Counted from the first letter of the stretch, positions 1 through 8,884 are shown. The stretch is DNA of 64,000 nucleotides from Sphingobacterium sp. (GCA_031286695.1 JAITTY010000022.1:310001-374000); one strand, 5' to 3'. Made by a program: numbers and translations. Notes: generated by a model from the letters alone, not told the origin.

Positions 1-1
1 A

Positions 2-2386
2 GGATTTTATAATACCATATTGAACGGTACTAATTCGAATAGGGGTATTGTTTCTCCAGTTGTAGACGGCCTGTATGATCTATCCAAAGGATTAGTCACA
101 CAAGAGGAGATGGATGCGCGTATCGAAAAATATAAGACACAGGATTATCGAAAAGACCTGCTCCGTTACGTCTATCGCAATGGTGTCTTAAGCCAAAATA
201 ATATTGCACTGTCTGGTCGTGCTGAACAGAGTGGTTACCGAGTAGGGATCGGCTACGATAGAAATATGCTCAGCAAAAGGGAAAGTAGTAATCAGCGGCT
301 GGTGATCAATGGAACTTATCAGCTGAATTTCTGGAAACGCTTTAGGCTGGAGAGCAACATGCTTTATTCAAATATGAAAAACAGCTATAATCCGGACCTC
401 ATTGATTATCCAATAGGTGTCGGCGGGGGTAGGACAAATCTATACCCTTACGCACAGTTGATGGACGATGCCGGAAATCCGCTAGCGATTCCATCACAAT
501 ATAATTTTAGGTATATGGAGTCCGTAGCTACGCGCAATGAGGGGCTGTTGGACTGGTTTTATCGACCTTTGGACGAATTTGGGACATCCAGAGCCAATAA
601 TAATACCAATTATTGGAATGCAGGGCTTAAGCTGTCGGTCAAGCTGTGGAATAGCCTGGATATTACGGGCCAATACGGCTTTGAAGGTCAATTGGGCGCG
701 AATCGAACTTTACGCGGAGAGGAATCTTTCTTCACGCGTGATCTGATCAACCGTTTTACGCAGATCAATAATGGGGCGGTAAAACGGATTGTACCGCTGG
801 GAGGGATACTGACCAATGGGAACAATGATTTCACCAGCCATAAAGGAAGAGCACAGCTCAATTTTGCACACAGATGGAGTGACCTACATGAACTGAATTT
901 TTTTGGTGGAGCTGAAGTGTCGGCGCGGACGGAAGAAAGCAGCCTGTTTACAACCTATGGTTTTGATGAAAATCTGTACAATAGCCAACTGATAGATCCG
1001 ATAAATGCTTATCCGATCTATGATGGTCTGAGTGGATTGAACCGTATTCCTTATACAAACGGGTTTGATAAACGAATGCGTCGATATGTATCGCTATTTG
1101 GGAATGCTTCCTATACCTACAGGGGGCGTTATATCTTTTCGGTGAGCGGCCGAAAAGATGCCTCTAACCTGTTCGGAGTAAATGCCAACAACAAATGGAA
1201 TCCTTTGTGGTCGGCTGGACTGGCATGGAAGCTGTCGGACGAAGCTTTCTTCCCGAAGAATAGAATGGTTAATAGCTTGAAGCTGCGGTCTACATTGGGG
1301 CATAGTGGTAATTCGGGGGGTATGACCACCAGTTTGCCTATTATCAGCTATATGTCGGGACTAAATACAGATGTTAGCACTTTTCCACGTGCCATCGTCT
1401 CGTTGCTGCCCAATCCATCGCTCCGTTGGGAAGATGTCCGCATGTTCAATGTAGCGTTGGACGCCGCCTTGTTCAATAATCGTATTGTGCTTTCCGCGGA
1501 TGCCTATTTTAAAAAGTCGACGGACCTTTTTGCTTCGGATCCCATCGACCCGACTTATGGTTTTAGTACTGTGCGAAGGAATGTGGCTATTGCTTCGGGA
1601 AGGGGTATTGATATTGATCTCAATGCAAAAATATTGGATGGAAACTTTAAATGGAACACGAAGGTACTATTTACAATCAATAAGGATAAAGTGGACAAGT
1701 ATTACGGCGGTACCTGGCGTGCTTTGACCTTTACAGCTTATTCTGGGCGAAACGTTTCTCCAGTCGAAGGGAAGGCACTCTATCCTGTATTCTCTTACCG
1801 CTTTATGGGACTTGATCCTGAAAATGGCGATCCGCAGGGATCGCTGCAAGGGGCTATTTCTAAGGATTATACTAAAATCCTGGCAGACTCCATCCAAAAT
1901 CTGGTATACCACGGTTCGGGAATCCCGCCATATCACGGATCGCTCAACCAGACTTTTAGCTGGAAGTCGTGGCTCTTGAGTGTCAATATCGCCTACAAGT
2001 TTGGTCACTTCTTCCAGAAGGAAACAATTCGGTACCTCGATCTTTTCAATGGTTGGCGTACGCATGGGGATTATGCCAAACGTTGGCAGAATTCGGGAGA
2101 TGAATCTCAAACAACCGTTCCATCGATGACTTATCCGGCCAATTCAAACCGTGATGATTTCTATGCTTACTCGGAAGCCAATATCGGTAAGGGGGATATT
2201 ATACGCTTGCAGGATATTCGTTTGCAATATCAATGGCTGCTCATGCGTAAGTTTACTGTACAGATTTATGCTGCGGCCAACAATGTAGCGCTGTTATGGA
2301 AAGCCAACAAATGGGGCATAGACCCCGATTTTAACAATATGCCTCCCGCTCGAAATTACAGCTTGGGGTTATCAATTCATTTTTAA
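2..2386 (+). CDS. SusC/RagA-type TonB-linked outer membrane transporter (5' truncated by window)
   Basis: This is the C-terminal part (about 790 residues) of a SusC-like TonB-dependent outer membrane protein that imports glycans or peptides with a SusD lipoprotein. The reading frame is open to the window edge, so the signal peptide, carboxypeptidase-like domain and most of the plug lie upstream. What is visible is barrel: alternating aromatic-rich strands, long loops, and the terminal sequence LGLSIHF with a final Phe as expected for BAM-inserted barrels. The internal TTG at position 20 is not a credible start. The susD-type gene follows after 16 bp, in one operon. Substrate cannot be told from the sequence. 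Confidence 0.93.
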   Translation, partial: GFYNTILNGTNSNRGIVSPVVDGLYDLSKGLVTQEEMDARIEKYKTQDYRKDLLRYVYRNGVLSQNNIALSGRAEQSGYRVGIGYDRNMLSKRESSNQRLVINGTYQLNFWKRFRLESNMLYSNMKNSYNPDLIDYPIGVGGGRTNLYPYAQLMDDAGNPLAIPSQYNFRYMESVATRNEGLLDWFYRPLDEFGTSRANNNTNYWNAGLKLSVKLWNSLDITGQYGFEGQLGANRTLRGEESFFTRDLINRFTQINNGAVKRIVPLGGILTNGNNDFTSHKGRAQLNFAHRWSDLHELNFFGGAEVSARTEESSLFTTYGFDENLYNSQLIDPINAYPIYDGLSGLNRIPYTNGFDKRMRRYVSLFGNASYTYRGRYIFSVSGRKDASNLFGVNANNKWNPLWSAGLAWKLSDEAFFPKNRMVNSLKLRSTLGHSGNSGGMTTSLPIISYMSGLNTDVSTFPRAIVSLLPNPSLRWEDVRMFNVALDAALFNNRIVLSADAYFKKSTDLFASDPIDPTYGFSTVRRNVAIASGRGIDIDLNAKILDGNFKWNTKVLFTINKDKVDKYYGGTWRALTFTAYSGRNVSPVEGKALYPVFSYRFMGLDPENGDPQGSLQGAISKDYTKILADSIQNLVYHGSGIPPYHGSLNQTFSWKSWLLSVNIAYKFGHFFQKETIRYLDLFNGWRTHGDYAKRWQNSGDESQTTVPSMTYPANSNRDDFYAYSEANIGKGDIIRLQDIRLQYQWLLMRKFTVQIYAAANNVALLWKANKWGIDPDFNNMPPARNYSLGLSIHF

Positions 2387-2402
2387 TAGAAAGGAAGAGA
2401 TT

Positions 2403-3755
2403 ATGAAAAATATGATATGGATAGGCATCTTCCTATGGAGCCTTTGCTGCCAGTCTTGTACTAAATTTTTGGACGAAAAGCCGCAGTTATCTGCGGCGAC
2501 GCCCGACAAGGAAGAGGACCTAAGGGCGCTCTTGGACTTTGAGTCTCAGATCAATCTCTATTATCCGGGATTGATTGAATTGGGGACAGATGACTATTAT
2601 CTGAATAATGATACCTATAATAATATGTTGGCCAGTTTTCAGGAGGCTTATCGATGGGATAAAGAAATGGTCACAACGGATGTCGCCTATTGGAGAGCCT
2701 GCTATAATACCATTATGATCGCCAATATTGTACTGGAAGGTGTTGAGCGTCTGAAGCCAATCAAAAATAAAGATATTGAGGGGGAAGCCCTATTTGTCCG
2801 TGGATTGGCACACTTCTATGCGGCTCAATTGTATTGCCCGCTTTATGATAAGGCTGCGGATAGCCGTTTTGGGCTGCCGATACGGTTGACTTCTGATTTT
2901 AATGTTCCTGTTACACGTGCTACGGTACATGAAACCTACAAACAGATTATTGATGATATCAAGGGGGCAATCCCATATTTGAGGGATCAGGCCGCTGAGA
3001 TCAATAGACCGGGCAAACGAGCAGCGTATGCAGCATTGGCAAGAATATATCTGAGTATTGGAGACTATGAGCAAGCAAGGTATTATGCCAATGAATGCCT
3101 GAGATTAAATGCAGATTTGATGGATTTTAATACCATCGATGCTAAGCTCAATTACCCCATCACGCCTAAAAACGTTGAGATGATCTACTATGGCTCGACT
3201 ATTTCGGGGAGTGCTGCACTGAACAGTAGCCGGGCCAGAATACCTATGGCAGTATATAACCTATTTGATGCTAATGATCTCCGCAAACTCATTTATTTTA
3301 GATCCGTGAATGCAACAGAATATGCTTTCAAAGGTTATTATTCTGGACGTTCGGCTACTTATTTTGCGGGTTTTGCCAACGATGAGCTTTTTTTGATCCG
3401 GGCAGAATGCAATGCCCGTTTAGGAGCTACGGAGGCGGCATTGGCCGATATCAATAAACTGTTGGAACATCGGATCCGAAAGGGTTCATTTACGGAATTA
3501 AAATTGTCAGATCTGAAAGATTTATTGCTTTTTATTCTCAATGAACGCCGTAAGGAAATGTTATTTCGGGGTGTAAGGTGGTCAGATTTGAAGCGATTGA
3601 ACCTGGAACCCAGCCATGCCGTAAATTTAGTACGGGAGGTCATAACTAATGGAGAGACGAAACGATATGAGCTACCGGCTAACGATGCCCGTTATCTATA
3701 TTCCATTCCCGCCGAAGTGATTAGTCAAAGTAATATTGAACAAAATCCGAGGTAA
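2403..3755 (+). CDS. SusD/RagB-family substrate-binding lipoprotein
   Basis: A 450-residue surface lipoprotein partner of the preceding SusC-like transporter; SusD proteins cap the barrel and bind the nutrient. It has a lipoprotein signal with the lipidation Cys at residue 19 (LCCQSC). The TPR-like helical core is typical: the ALFVRGLAHFYAAQLY stretch near residue 130, AAYAALARIYLSIGDY near 205, and ERRKEMLFRGVRWSDLKRLN near 385, a hallmark of the SusD C-terminal domain. Length is slightly short for the family (usually 450-600). The gene is followed immediately by a strong terminator, so the transport operon ends here with no enzyme attached. Confidence 0.93.
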   Translation: MKNMIWIGIFLWSLCCQSCTKFLDEKPQLSAATPDKEEDLRALLDFESQINLYYPGLIELGTDDYYLNNDTYNNMLASFQEAYRWDKEMVTTDVAYWRACYNTIMIANIVLEGVERLKPIKNKDIEGEALFVRGLAHFYAAQLYCPLYDKAADSRFGLPIRLTSDFNVPVTRATVHETYKQIIDDIKGAIPYLRDQAAEINRPGKRAAYAALARIYLSIGDYEQARYYANECLRLNADLMDFNTIDAKLNYPITPKNVEMIYYGSTISGSAALNSSRARIPMAVYNLFDANDLRKLIYFRSVNATEYAFKGYYSGRSATYFAGFANDELFLIRAECNARLGATEAALADINKLLEHRIRKGSFTELKLSDLKDLLLFILNERRKEMLFRGVRWSDLKRLNLEPSHAVNLVREVITNGETKRYELPANDARYLYSIPAEVISQSNIEQNPR

Positions 3756-3762
3756 GAAACGG

Positions 3763-3796
3763 AAGCAGGCTTCCGATGAGGGAAGCCTGCTTTTTT
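3763..3796 (+). terminator. Rho-independent terminator of the susCD operon
   Basis: A perfect 12-bp stem (3763-3774 with 3781-3792) closes a 6-base loop and runs straight into TTTTTT on the plus strand. It begins 7 bp after the susD stop codon. On the minus strand it lies just beyond the convergent small gene and may also stop that transcript, but the T-tract is weaker in that direction. Confidence 0.9.
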
Positions 3797-3798
3797 GT

Positions 3799-4188
3799 CT
3801 ACTGGTTGGAGCGAAATGCTTGTACAGTAGTGTTGGTGTTGGAACTGGATACTGCATCTTCAATCTGATCCTCAACTGTCACGCCGGGTGATACTTGATG
3901 CGACATATCGGGCTGACCCGAACCGTTGTCTGGTGCTTTGATGGAACAGATCTCTTGGTCATCATCACCACACTCAAATTTAGGTGTCAACGCATAATTC
4001 GCTGGATTGGTTGGATCCGAATTGACCAGCTCATTATTGTACCAAGTCGGATCGTCAAGTGATCTTGATACTGTTTTCTCCATTTTCACCTCTTCCTTCT
4101 CGGTGAAACTTTGGGCTCCATAAGCGAGGCCCAATCCTAATACGGTTAATGCGCTGGCACGTAGCCAGCTGTTTCTTTTTGTAAGCAT
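3799..4188 (-). CDS. Small secreted protein, DUF6520-like
   Basis: A 129-residue protein with an N-terminal hydrophobic segment (about residues 10-26) followed by a polar, Asn/Asp/Ser-rich tail; it is probably exported. The centre has WYNNELVNSDPTNPANY and a two-cysteine segment FECGDDDQEICSI. Short Bacteroidota proteins annotated DUF6520 have the same build (signal peptide, then a Trp/Tyr/Asn-rich stretch and a closely spaced Cys pair); the family call rests on this resemblance only. Its function is unknown. A Crp-like regulator gene lies about 110 bp upstream in the same orientation. The gene converges on the susCD terminator. Confidence 0.6.
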   Translation of the reverse strand: MLTKRNSWLRASALTVLGLGLAYGAQSFTEKEEVKMEKTVSRSLDDPTWYNNELVNSDPTNPANYALTPKFECGDDDQEICSIKAPDNGSGQPDMSHQVSPGVTVEDQIEDAVSSSNTNTTVQAFRSNQ

Positions 4189-4297
4189 AAGCTTAAAGTT
4201 TAGTTTATAAAATGTTTATTCAAGCCAGCATCTTTCGCTGGCTCCTGATACAAAGTTGCACGCAAAATAAGTCTGATATAGGCCTGTACCATAGGAG

Positions 4298-4921
4298 CTA
4301 TTTTTGAGCATATTTTCCCGTCAGCAAGAAATATTGGGCCTGCTGCACCGTGTGGCGCGAGATGCCGAGCAGATCTGCCTGCTCAATTTGAGTGGTCGCA
4401 GCTTTAATTTCGGGCAACAGCCGGGTAAAATTAAGGTAGCGCTCAAAAGGAGAATAGCCCAATGTGGCCTGCCTTAGCAAAACCAGTTGCCTTTTCTTTT
4501 TATTGCCCAATACGTCAATCAATGTATCGATGGATTTTTCCTGTTTCTGAAACTGCCGTAGTACCGAATGCGGGATCGCAATAATAATTCCCGAACGGAG
4601 TGCCACTATATGCCCGCTGTGTAGATGATGTGTATAGAGGTGATTGGTCGTCATCAAAGCCATGTTTGGAATAGCCAGGCTCATAATCCTGCGCTTGCCG
4701 GTTTCAGTGTTCTCTTCGACCCGAGCCAGGAGGCCTTTCGCGACAAAATAGGTCATCTCCGAATGACGGTCTGCTGAACTGAGCTGCTCGCCTCGTTTAA
4801 CGATCTTGACTTTGACGTTGTCCTTTACCCACTGATAGTGAAAATAATCTATTGTGTGATATTTCCCCCAGAAATCAAATAATAATTTGAATCCCGCCTT
4901 GGGGTTATGCTTAATTGACAT
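4298..4921 (-). CDS. Crp/Fnr-family transcriptional regulator
   Basis: A 207-residue regulator with a cyclic-nucleotide-binding-like beta-roll (about residues 25-125: RGEQLSSADRHSEMTYFVAKGLL, then ETGKRRIMSLAIPNMAL) and a C-terminal helical region ending in a short HTH (QIEQADLLGISRHTVQQAQYFLL, split here only for description). It resembles the Bacteroidota Crp-like proteins annotated by the cNMP-binding domain, with a reduced DNA-binding end. The frame extends 20 codons further upstream, but that extension overlaps a TAGTTTTG -7 box at 4986-4979 on the minus strand, so the ATG at 4921 is preferred. The ligand is unknown, since the residues that bind cAMP are not evident. Confidence 0.8.
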   Translation of the reverse strand: MSIKHNPKAGFKLLFDFWGKYHTIDYFHYQWVKDNVKVKIVKRGEQLSSADRHSEMTYFVAKGLLARVEENTETGKRRIMSLAIPNMALMTTNHLYTHHLHSGHIVALRSGIIIAIPHSVLRQFQKQEKSIDTLIDVLGNKKKRQLVLLRQATLGYSPFERYLNFTRLLPEIKAATTQIEQADLLGISRHTVQQAQYFLLTGKYAQK

Positions 4922-4978
4922 AATAAAGTGTTTTTTTTGGTTTATCTGGCTTACTGTCAGTAATATATGTTGAACTAA

Positions 4979-4986
4979 CAAAACTA
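4979..4986 (-). promoter_or_regulatory. Candidate -7 box (TAGTTTTG) of the Crp-like gene
   Basis: On the minus strand the octamer matches the Bacteroidota -7 consensus TAnnTTTG. It lies about 58 bp upstream of the ATG at 4921, leaving a leader of roughly 50 nt. No clear TTTG -33 element was found, so this is a candidate only. Confidence 0.35.
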
Positions 4987-5117
4987 CGACGATTGAAAAT
5001 CATTGACGAAACTACCCCTATAAAGCCTTTTGCCTCTAGAAAAACCTCTTTTGCCCCCCGAAATTATCTACAAAAAGGAAAGTTTAGGAACCAAATGGTA
5101 GATGAAGGCGATGTCCT

Positions 5118-5360
5118 TTGGCTCTCCAATTATTAGTTGAATTTTTACTCCCGATCGATCCACAGTCTTCAGTGCCTGAAGCCGTCAAGCTGTTGCGAGA
5201 ACAGCCTATGGTTTTATTTTTTACGAGATACAGCGTGGAAATAACAACACTATTGGCCCAATTTGGGCTTTACAATCCGCATCCTCAGACCATCACTGAC
5301 CTGATGTTAGGTATTGATGAAGAGGAAGATGGAGGGAAATGCAATATCGTTTTCCCTTAA
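5118..5360 (+). CDS. Small protein of unknown function, possible peptide precursor
   Basis: An 80-residue frame with a TTG start; no ATG is available before codon 31, and the frame is closed 12 nt upstream. A short frame starting at ATG 5095 (13 codons, MVDEGDVLWLSNY) overlaps its start in the +1 frame, so a single-base frameshift or sequencing error joining them is an alternative. The protein has a hydrophobic, Leu-rich N-terminal half, then NPHPQTITDLMLGID, an acidic run EEEDGG, and the short tail KCNIVFP. I do not recognise the family. It is separated by a perfect hairpin from an LPLAT-type acyltransferase gene. A small gene before an attenuator and a modifying enzyme is the usual layout of a peptide natural-product precursor, but that role is inference. 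Confidence 0.4.
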   Translation: MALQLLVEFLLPIDPQSSVPEAVKLLREQPMVLFFTRYSVEITTLLAQFGLYNPHPQTITDLMLGIDEEEDGGKCNIVFP

Positions 5361-5379
5361 GAACATGATGATAATTGAG

Positions 5380-5410
5380 TATGCTATGCCTTATCCTTGG
5401 GCATAGCATA
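5380..5410 (+). terminator. Perfect 11-bp hairpin between the small ORF and the acyltransferase gene
   Basis: Arms TATGCTATGCC (5380-5390) and GGCATAGCATA (5400-5410) pair perfectly around a 9-base loop. It lies 20 bp after the small ORF and 30 bp before the ATG of the acyltransferase gene. There is no T-tract after it, so it may be a processing or partial-termination structure that lowers expression of the downstream genes. Confidence 0.6.
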
Positions 5411-5440
5411 TATCCAATATTAACCCTAAAATATTTTTAT

Positions 5441-6361
5441 ATGCAATTTACTTGGAGAGCCGCAATGCAGGCTTATACCGAAAAAGACTGGCGGGACTTT
5501 GTTTTTTTCTCGGCCAATGTGCAGCATCTTTTGGGTATCCATCAGCTCGATATCCAGCAAAATCTACACCGTGCGGCAATCAATTTCTCAAGGCGACAGG
5601 CAGAAACTGACACCACAAAATTTCAGTTCCAGGACGAAACCAATTGGATTTTAACAGAGCGTGCTCAATTTATCCTAAGTTTTCATTTTGGCTACTATCG
5701 GGCTGTTCCTGCCTTTCTCGTTCAGCGCGGCTATAAACTTTGTATTCCTATGGCTAAAGATGTTATGTTGCAGCAGTCACAGCATTACGCAACTTTGCTC
5801 GGTGATCGTTGGCAAAAACAAGTTGTATTTCTGGAAGCCGAGGATCCTTATCTTTTCTTTAAGTTACGGCAGCGGATGGATCTTGGCTATCACGTATTCT
5901 GCTACCTTGATGGCGGGGTAAGCGCCGCAAAAGATTTCCGGGCGCAAAAATTAAGCGAAATCCCTTTTCTAAATGGCAGCATTAAGATAAAGCATGGGAT
6001 TCTACTTATGGCTTTTTTGCTTCAAAAAAATATAACCGTTTTAATTGCCAAAATAGCGGCAGAAAATGAGCCCATTGTTATTTGTGCATTGAGTCATTGG
6101 TATAAAAACTGGTTTCCCAGCGCCAGGCAGTTTGCGGACTATTTTATCCGCATCATCTATCAGGATTTTGAAGGGGTCCTGTTGGAATATCCAGAGGCCT
6201 GGGAAGCCTGGCTTTACCTGCACAAAACCATGTCACCAAAATCGGATATCGCAACCTGGTTGCCAACTAATCGTATAATTTCTTTTAACATGAAAGAGAA
6301 ACAGCTGCTGCTCGATAAGTTCACCTACCTGAGTTATCCCCTTCGGGTAAAGATGTTATAA
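5441..6361 (+). CDS. LPLAT-like acyltransferase (LpxL/HtrB superfamily)
   Basis: A 306-residue protein that looks like a lysophospholipid acyltransferase-superfamily member. The order of motifs fits: SFHFGYYRAVPAFLVQRGYK (about residues 80-99, the HX4D/E motif region), FFKLRQRMDLGYHVFCYLDG (about 145-165, the LxxGxxV..D segment), FLNGSIKIKHGILLMAFLL (the G..LA segment), and a C-terminal YPEAWEAWLYLHK like the P-x-Q-W ending of LpxL proteins. The acid that should follow the catalytic His by five residues is Arg (H82...R87), so activity may be altered. The frame can be extended to a TTG at 5375, but that start falls at the edge of the hairpin; the ATG at 5441 is preferred. It follows a small ORF and precedes a two-component pair, so it may acylate a local product rather than lipid A. 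Confidence 0.7.
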   Translation: MQFTWRAAMQAYTEKDWRDFVFFSANVQHLLGIHQLDIQQNLHRAAINFSRRQAETDTTKFQFQDETNWILTERAQFILSFHFGYYRAVPAFLVQRGYKLCIPMAKDVMLQQSQHYATLLGDRWQKQVVFLEAEDPYLFFKLRQRMDLGYHVFCYLDGGVSAAKDFRAQKLSEIPFLNGSIKIKHGILLMAFLLQKNITVLIAKIAAENEPIVICALSHWYKNWFPSARQFADYFIRIIYQDFEGVLLEYPEAWEAWLYLHKTMSPKSDIATWLPTNRIISFNMKEKQLLLDKFTYLSYPLRVKML

Positions 6362-6433
6362 GAAATATATCGGAATACTTGTTTAAACATGATGTTGTAA
6401 TTATCTTTAGGTTATCAATTATAAACCAATAAT

Positions 6434-7492
6434 ATGAATAGGTTCTTTAAAAGAAAGTGGCTGTTGCACTGCTGTTTCTGGATGGGATATAGTTTTTATT
6501 TTTTTGCTGTAAATGCACTAGGCAATTCCAGACTGAATCTGGGAGCTTCTTTCATCACCGTGTTTTATTGTGCGACTATCTTCTATGCGGTGTATCTGAT
6601 CTTGAAGTATGTTTACGATCGGGGGCATATTCTGGGATCTATAGTGTTGATGATAGGCTTTTATTTACTCTCCGCCCTGATTGTGTACTATGAATTGTAC
6701 GGAAGATTTGGACTGGAAATTATAAATAATAGGTATGTCATCACTAAACACGCTTTTAGTTGGGCGAAGTATATCCAGACCTTTCTCGTCATGCATAGTA
6801 ATTATACGGTGATGGCGGTGGGCTATTATTACTATAAGAGTAAGCTTCGTGAATCAGGTGATAAGCTTGAAGCTGTAAACGCACGTCTCGCCGCAGAATC
6901 TAGCATGAAATCCTTTCAATATACGACCTTATCTGCACAGGTGCATCCGCATATGATGGCGAATATTTTTAGCCATTTAAAGAATAAGGTAGACCCATAT
7001 GATGTTGAATTGGGTAGGCAGCTTTCGGAACTTTATCGCTTAATGAAATTTTATATGGAGGCTCATCACGTGGAGGGGGCAACCCATATTTTATTAGCGG
7101 ATGAAGTGACAGCACTGAAGCAGTATCTGTCCATACAGGAGAAAGTCGAACCAAATCCTTTTTACATAAAACTTTCCTGCTCGGGCAACCTGATGCGATT
7201 TAGTATTGCACCTACACTATTGCAGACGCTCGCTGGTAACTTATTTAAGCATGCAGACTTGTGGGATAAAGATCACCCGGCCAAAATTGGCGTCCATGTC
7301 GGCCATACTGGTTATCGGATCACGGTTGAAAACAGAAAGCGAAGCGGTCCTCAAATCATGCCAAGTCACGATGTGGGACTTCGGAATGTACGAACACGCA
7401 TGGAATACCTCTTTGGGACGGACTTTTCGATGGAAGAACATCAGGACGCTGATCATTACGAACTCACGCTATGTGTGCAGCGCTACAGATAA
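6434..7492 (+). CDS. LytS/YehU-type sensor histidine kinase
   Basis: A 352-residue membrane histidine kinase. Four hydrophobic segments (about residues 10-28, 36-57, 66-86, 112-134) form the sensor part, followed by a short coiled linker. The His_kinase domain (PF06580 type) is recognised by LSAQVHPHMMANIFSHL, with His173 in the place of the phospho-accepting His of the usual NPHFLFN motif; the surrounding residues are divergent. The ATPase part is reduced: LLQTLAGNLFKHAD replaces the usual L..L.ENAIKH, and VGLRNVRTRMEYLFG matches the GxGLxNvrxRL motif. It is followed after 15 bp by its LytTR response regulator. No extracytoplasmic ligand domain is visible. Confidence 0.88.
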   Translation: MNRFFKRKWLLHCCFWMGYSFYFFAVNALGNSRLNLGASFITVFYCATIFYAVYLILKYVYDRGHILGSIVLMIGFYLLSALIVYYELYGRFGLEIINNRYVITKHAFSWAKYIQTFLVMHSNYTVMAVGYYYYKSKLRESGDKLEAVNARLAAESSMKSFQYTTLSAQVHPHMMANIFSHLKNKVDPYDVELGRQLSELYRLMKFYMEAHHVEGATHILLADEVTALKQYLSIQEKVEPNPFYIKLSCSGNLMRFSIAPTLLQTLAGNLFKHADLWDKDHPAKIGVHVGHTGYRITVENRKRSGPQIMPSHDVGLRNVRTRMEYLFGTDFSMEEHQDADHYELTLCVQRYR

Positions 7493-7507
7493 TCAAAGGA
7501 ACAAAAA

Positions 7508-8272
7508 ATGACGGAAAATATGAATAGAATATGGATTGGAATCATCATCGATGACCAGAAGCCGTATATAGACCATCTGCTTGAGATGGTCGAAGAGATC
7601 GGCTATGTGCAGATTGCCAAAACGTTTAATGACCCGCATGAAGCCCGGATTTTTCTGCGTGCCAACAAAGTGGATTTTATGATCCTCGATGTGGAACTGG
7701 GAAAGACCAACGCTTTTGATTTTTTAAAGACCTTGCCCGGCTCAAATCTAAAAACGATTCTTTATACGGCACATCGCCAATATGAGGATCCGGGATATGA
7801 TGTCGGTGTAGTTGATGTGTTGCTCAAGGAGGTGTCTAAGAGTCGTTTCTATGCGGCACTGCGCCGGGTTGACGAGGCGCTTGCTAAATTGATCCCAATA
7901 TCGGATCATGATTCATTGGAAAATTATACGTATTATTTTATGATCAAGGGGCCAGTGCGATATCAACGTACGGAGATACGAATGAAGGAACTTGTGTATG
8001 TGGAAAGTGCGAATAGCCAGGTTAAATTTCACATGATCGGTAATAAAACCCTGACCTGCAGCAGTACCATGCGGGAAGTATTGGGGCGATTGCCGGTCCG
8101 TTGGTTTAAGCAATGCCATCAGAGCATTGTAATTAATATCAATTTTTTTTACAGTTATGGGATTGGTGGCGTACTAATGACCGAAGGGACGAAAAAAACG
8201 CTTCCTGTAGGTGACAAGAAACTGTATGCAGACTTCTTTCGCTTTATTAACTCCAATATCCTTGGTGGATAA
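7508..8272 (+). CDS. LytTR-family DNA-binding response regulator
   Basis: A 254-residue response regulator, partner of the kinase just upstream. The receiver domain (about 8-125) has the acidic pair Asp15/Asp16, the phospho-acceptor Asp61 in MILDVELG, a Thr in LYTAH and Lys107 in VLLKEV. The C-terminal LytTR domain (about 145-245) is shown by ELVYVESANSQVKFHM and FKQCHQSIVININF, the HrS.ivn motif typical of the family. The start at 7508 has AAAGGA ten bases upstream; Met5 is an alternative. The likely target is the nearby acyltransferase/small ORF or the downstream genes, but no operator was identified. Confidence 0.92.
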   Translation: MTENMNRIWIGIIIDDQKPYIDHLLEMVEEIGYVQIAKTFNDPHEARIFLRANKVDFMILDVELGKTNAFDFLKTLPGSNLKTILYTAHRQYEDPGYDVGVVDVLLKEVSKSRFYAALRRVDEALAKLIPISDHDSLENYTYYFMIKGPVRYQRTEIRMKELVYVESANSQVKFHMIGNKTLTCSSTMREVLGRLPVRWFKQCHQSIVININFFYSYGIGGVLMTEGTKKTLPVGDKKLYADFFRFINSNILGG

Positions 8273-8302
8273 GCGTATTTGTCATTATAAACAATTAAAA
8301 AT

Positions 8303-8608
8303 ATGAGAAAAGATTCGTTAAACAATACGGGCCGTAAGACAGATGCTCATCTCTTGCAGGCCTTGCATATACTTTTTACAGAAATACAAAAATTGAAAAC
8401 AGCGGTGCTGGATAGATTTCCGAAAGCGGATACCACAGTCGAACTTCGTGATACAGCATTTGTCAAAGACACCGTGGGGGTATCGGATCGCACGTTGTTG
8501 CGGTATCAAAACTTAGGCCTCATTCGGGTATATCAGCGCGATAAAGGGGGGAAGAAGTATTTTAAACTTGACGATGTGTTACGGCTCAAACGTTACCTGA
8601 ATGGTTGA
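8303..8608 (+). CDS. Small MerR/excisionase-like HTH protein
   Basis: A 101-residue protein. Residues about 1-45 are helical and polar; residues about 50-100 form a winged-helix segment (FVKDTVGVSDRTLLRYQNLG, then GKKYFKLDDVLRLKRYL) of the HTH_17/MerR-like type common in Bacteroidota mobile elements. It lies 30 bp after the LytTR gene and precedes a repeat-rich intergenic region and the DUF6266 block, so it could regulate either. There is no effector domain. Confidence 0.75.
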   Translation: MRKDSLNNTGRKTDAHLLQALHILFTEIQKLKTAVLDRFPKADTTVELRDTAFVKDTVGVSDRTLLRYQNLGLIRVYQRDKGGKKYFKLDDVLRLKRYLNG

Positions 8609-8719
8609 TATTTAAACTGCGGCGAAGTTCTTGGCCATCGGCCGGGCTTCGCTGCTGCTCTTGTTTCCTTATGCCATAGGCTTTGTTCGTCCCTGTCATG
8701 CCCTTCGCTCGCCAGTATG

Positions 8720-8788
8720 CCTAGTTGACTCCTAGTTGACTCCTAGTTGAGACCTAGTGTTTACCTATCAAACTAGGTCTCAACTAGG
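8720..8788. repeat. Tandem 11-mer repeat ending in a 17-bp inverted repeat
   Basis: CCTAGTTGACT occurs at 8720-8730 and 8731-8741; a third copy at 8742 changes in its last two bases and becomes the left arm (8742-8758) of a perfect 17-bp inverted repeat with 8772-8788, around a 13-base loop. Because the first two copies share nine bases with the arm, the right arm could pair with any of three registers. Possible roles are a protein-binding array, a switchable RNA leader, or a recombination site. Confidence 0.75.
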
Positions 8789-8884
8789 GGATTCATCGGT
8801 ATTTGATAAGTCAATCCCCACCGGAGGCCATAAGCAATCCGGTAGCAGATCATTGTAAAGGTTTATACTTGTCTATTGACGGTC

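Noticed and set aside
5375..5440. Extended N-terminus of the acyltransferase from a TTG at 5375
   Set aside because: The extension encodes the perfect hairpin at 5380-5410; the ATG at 5441 starts the conserved part.
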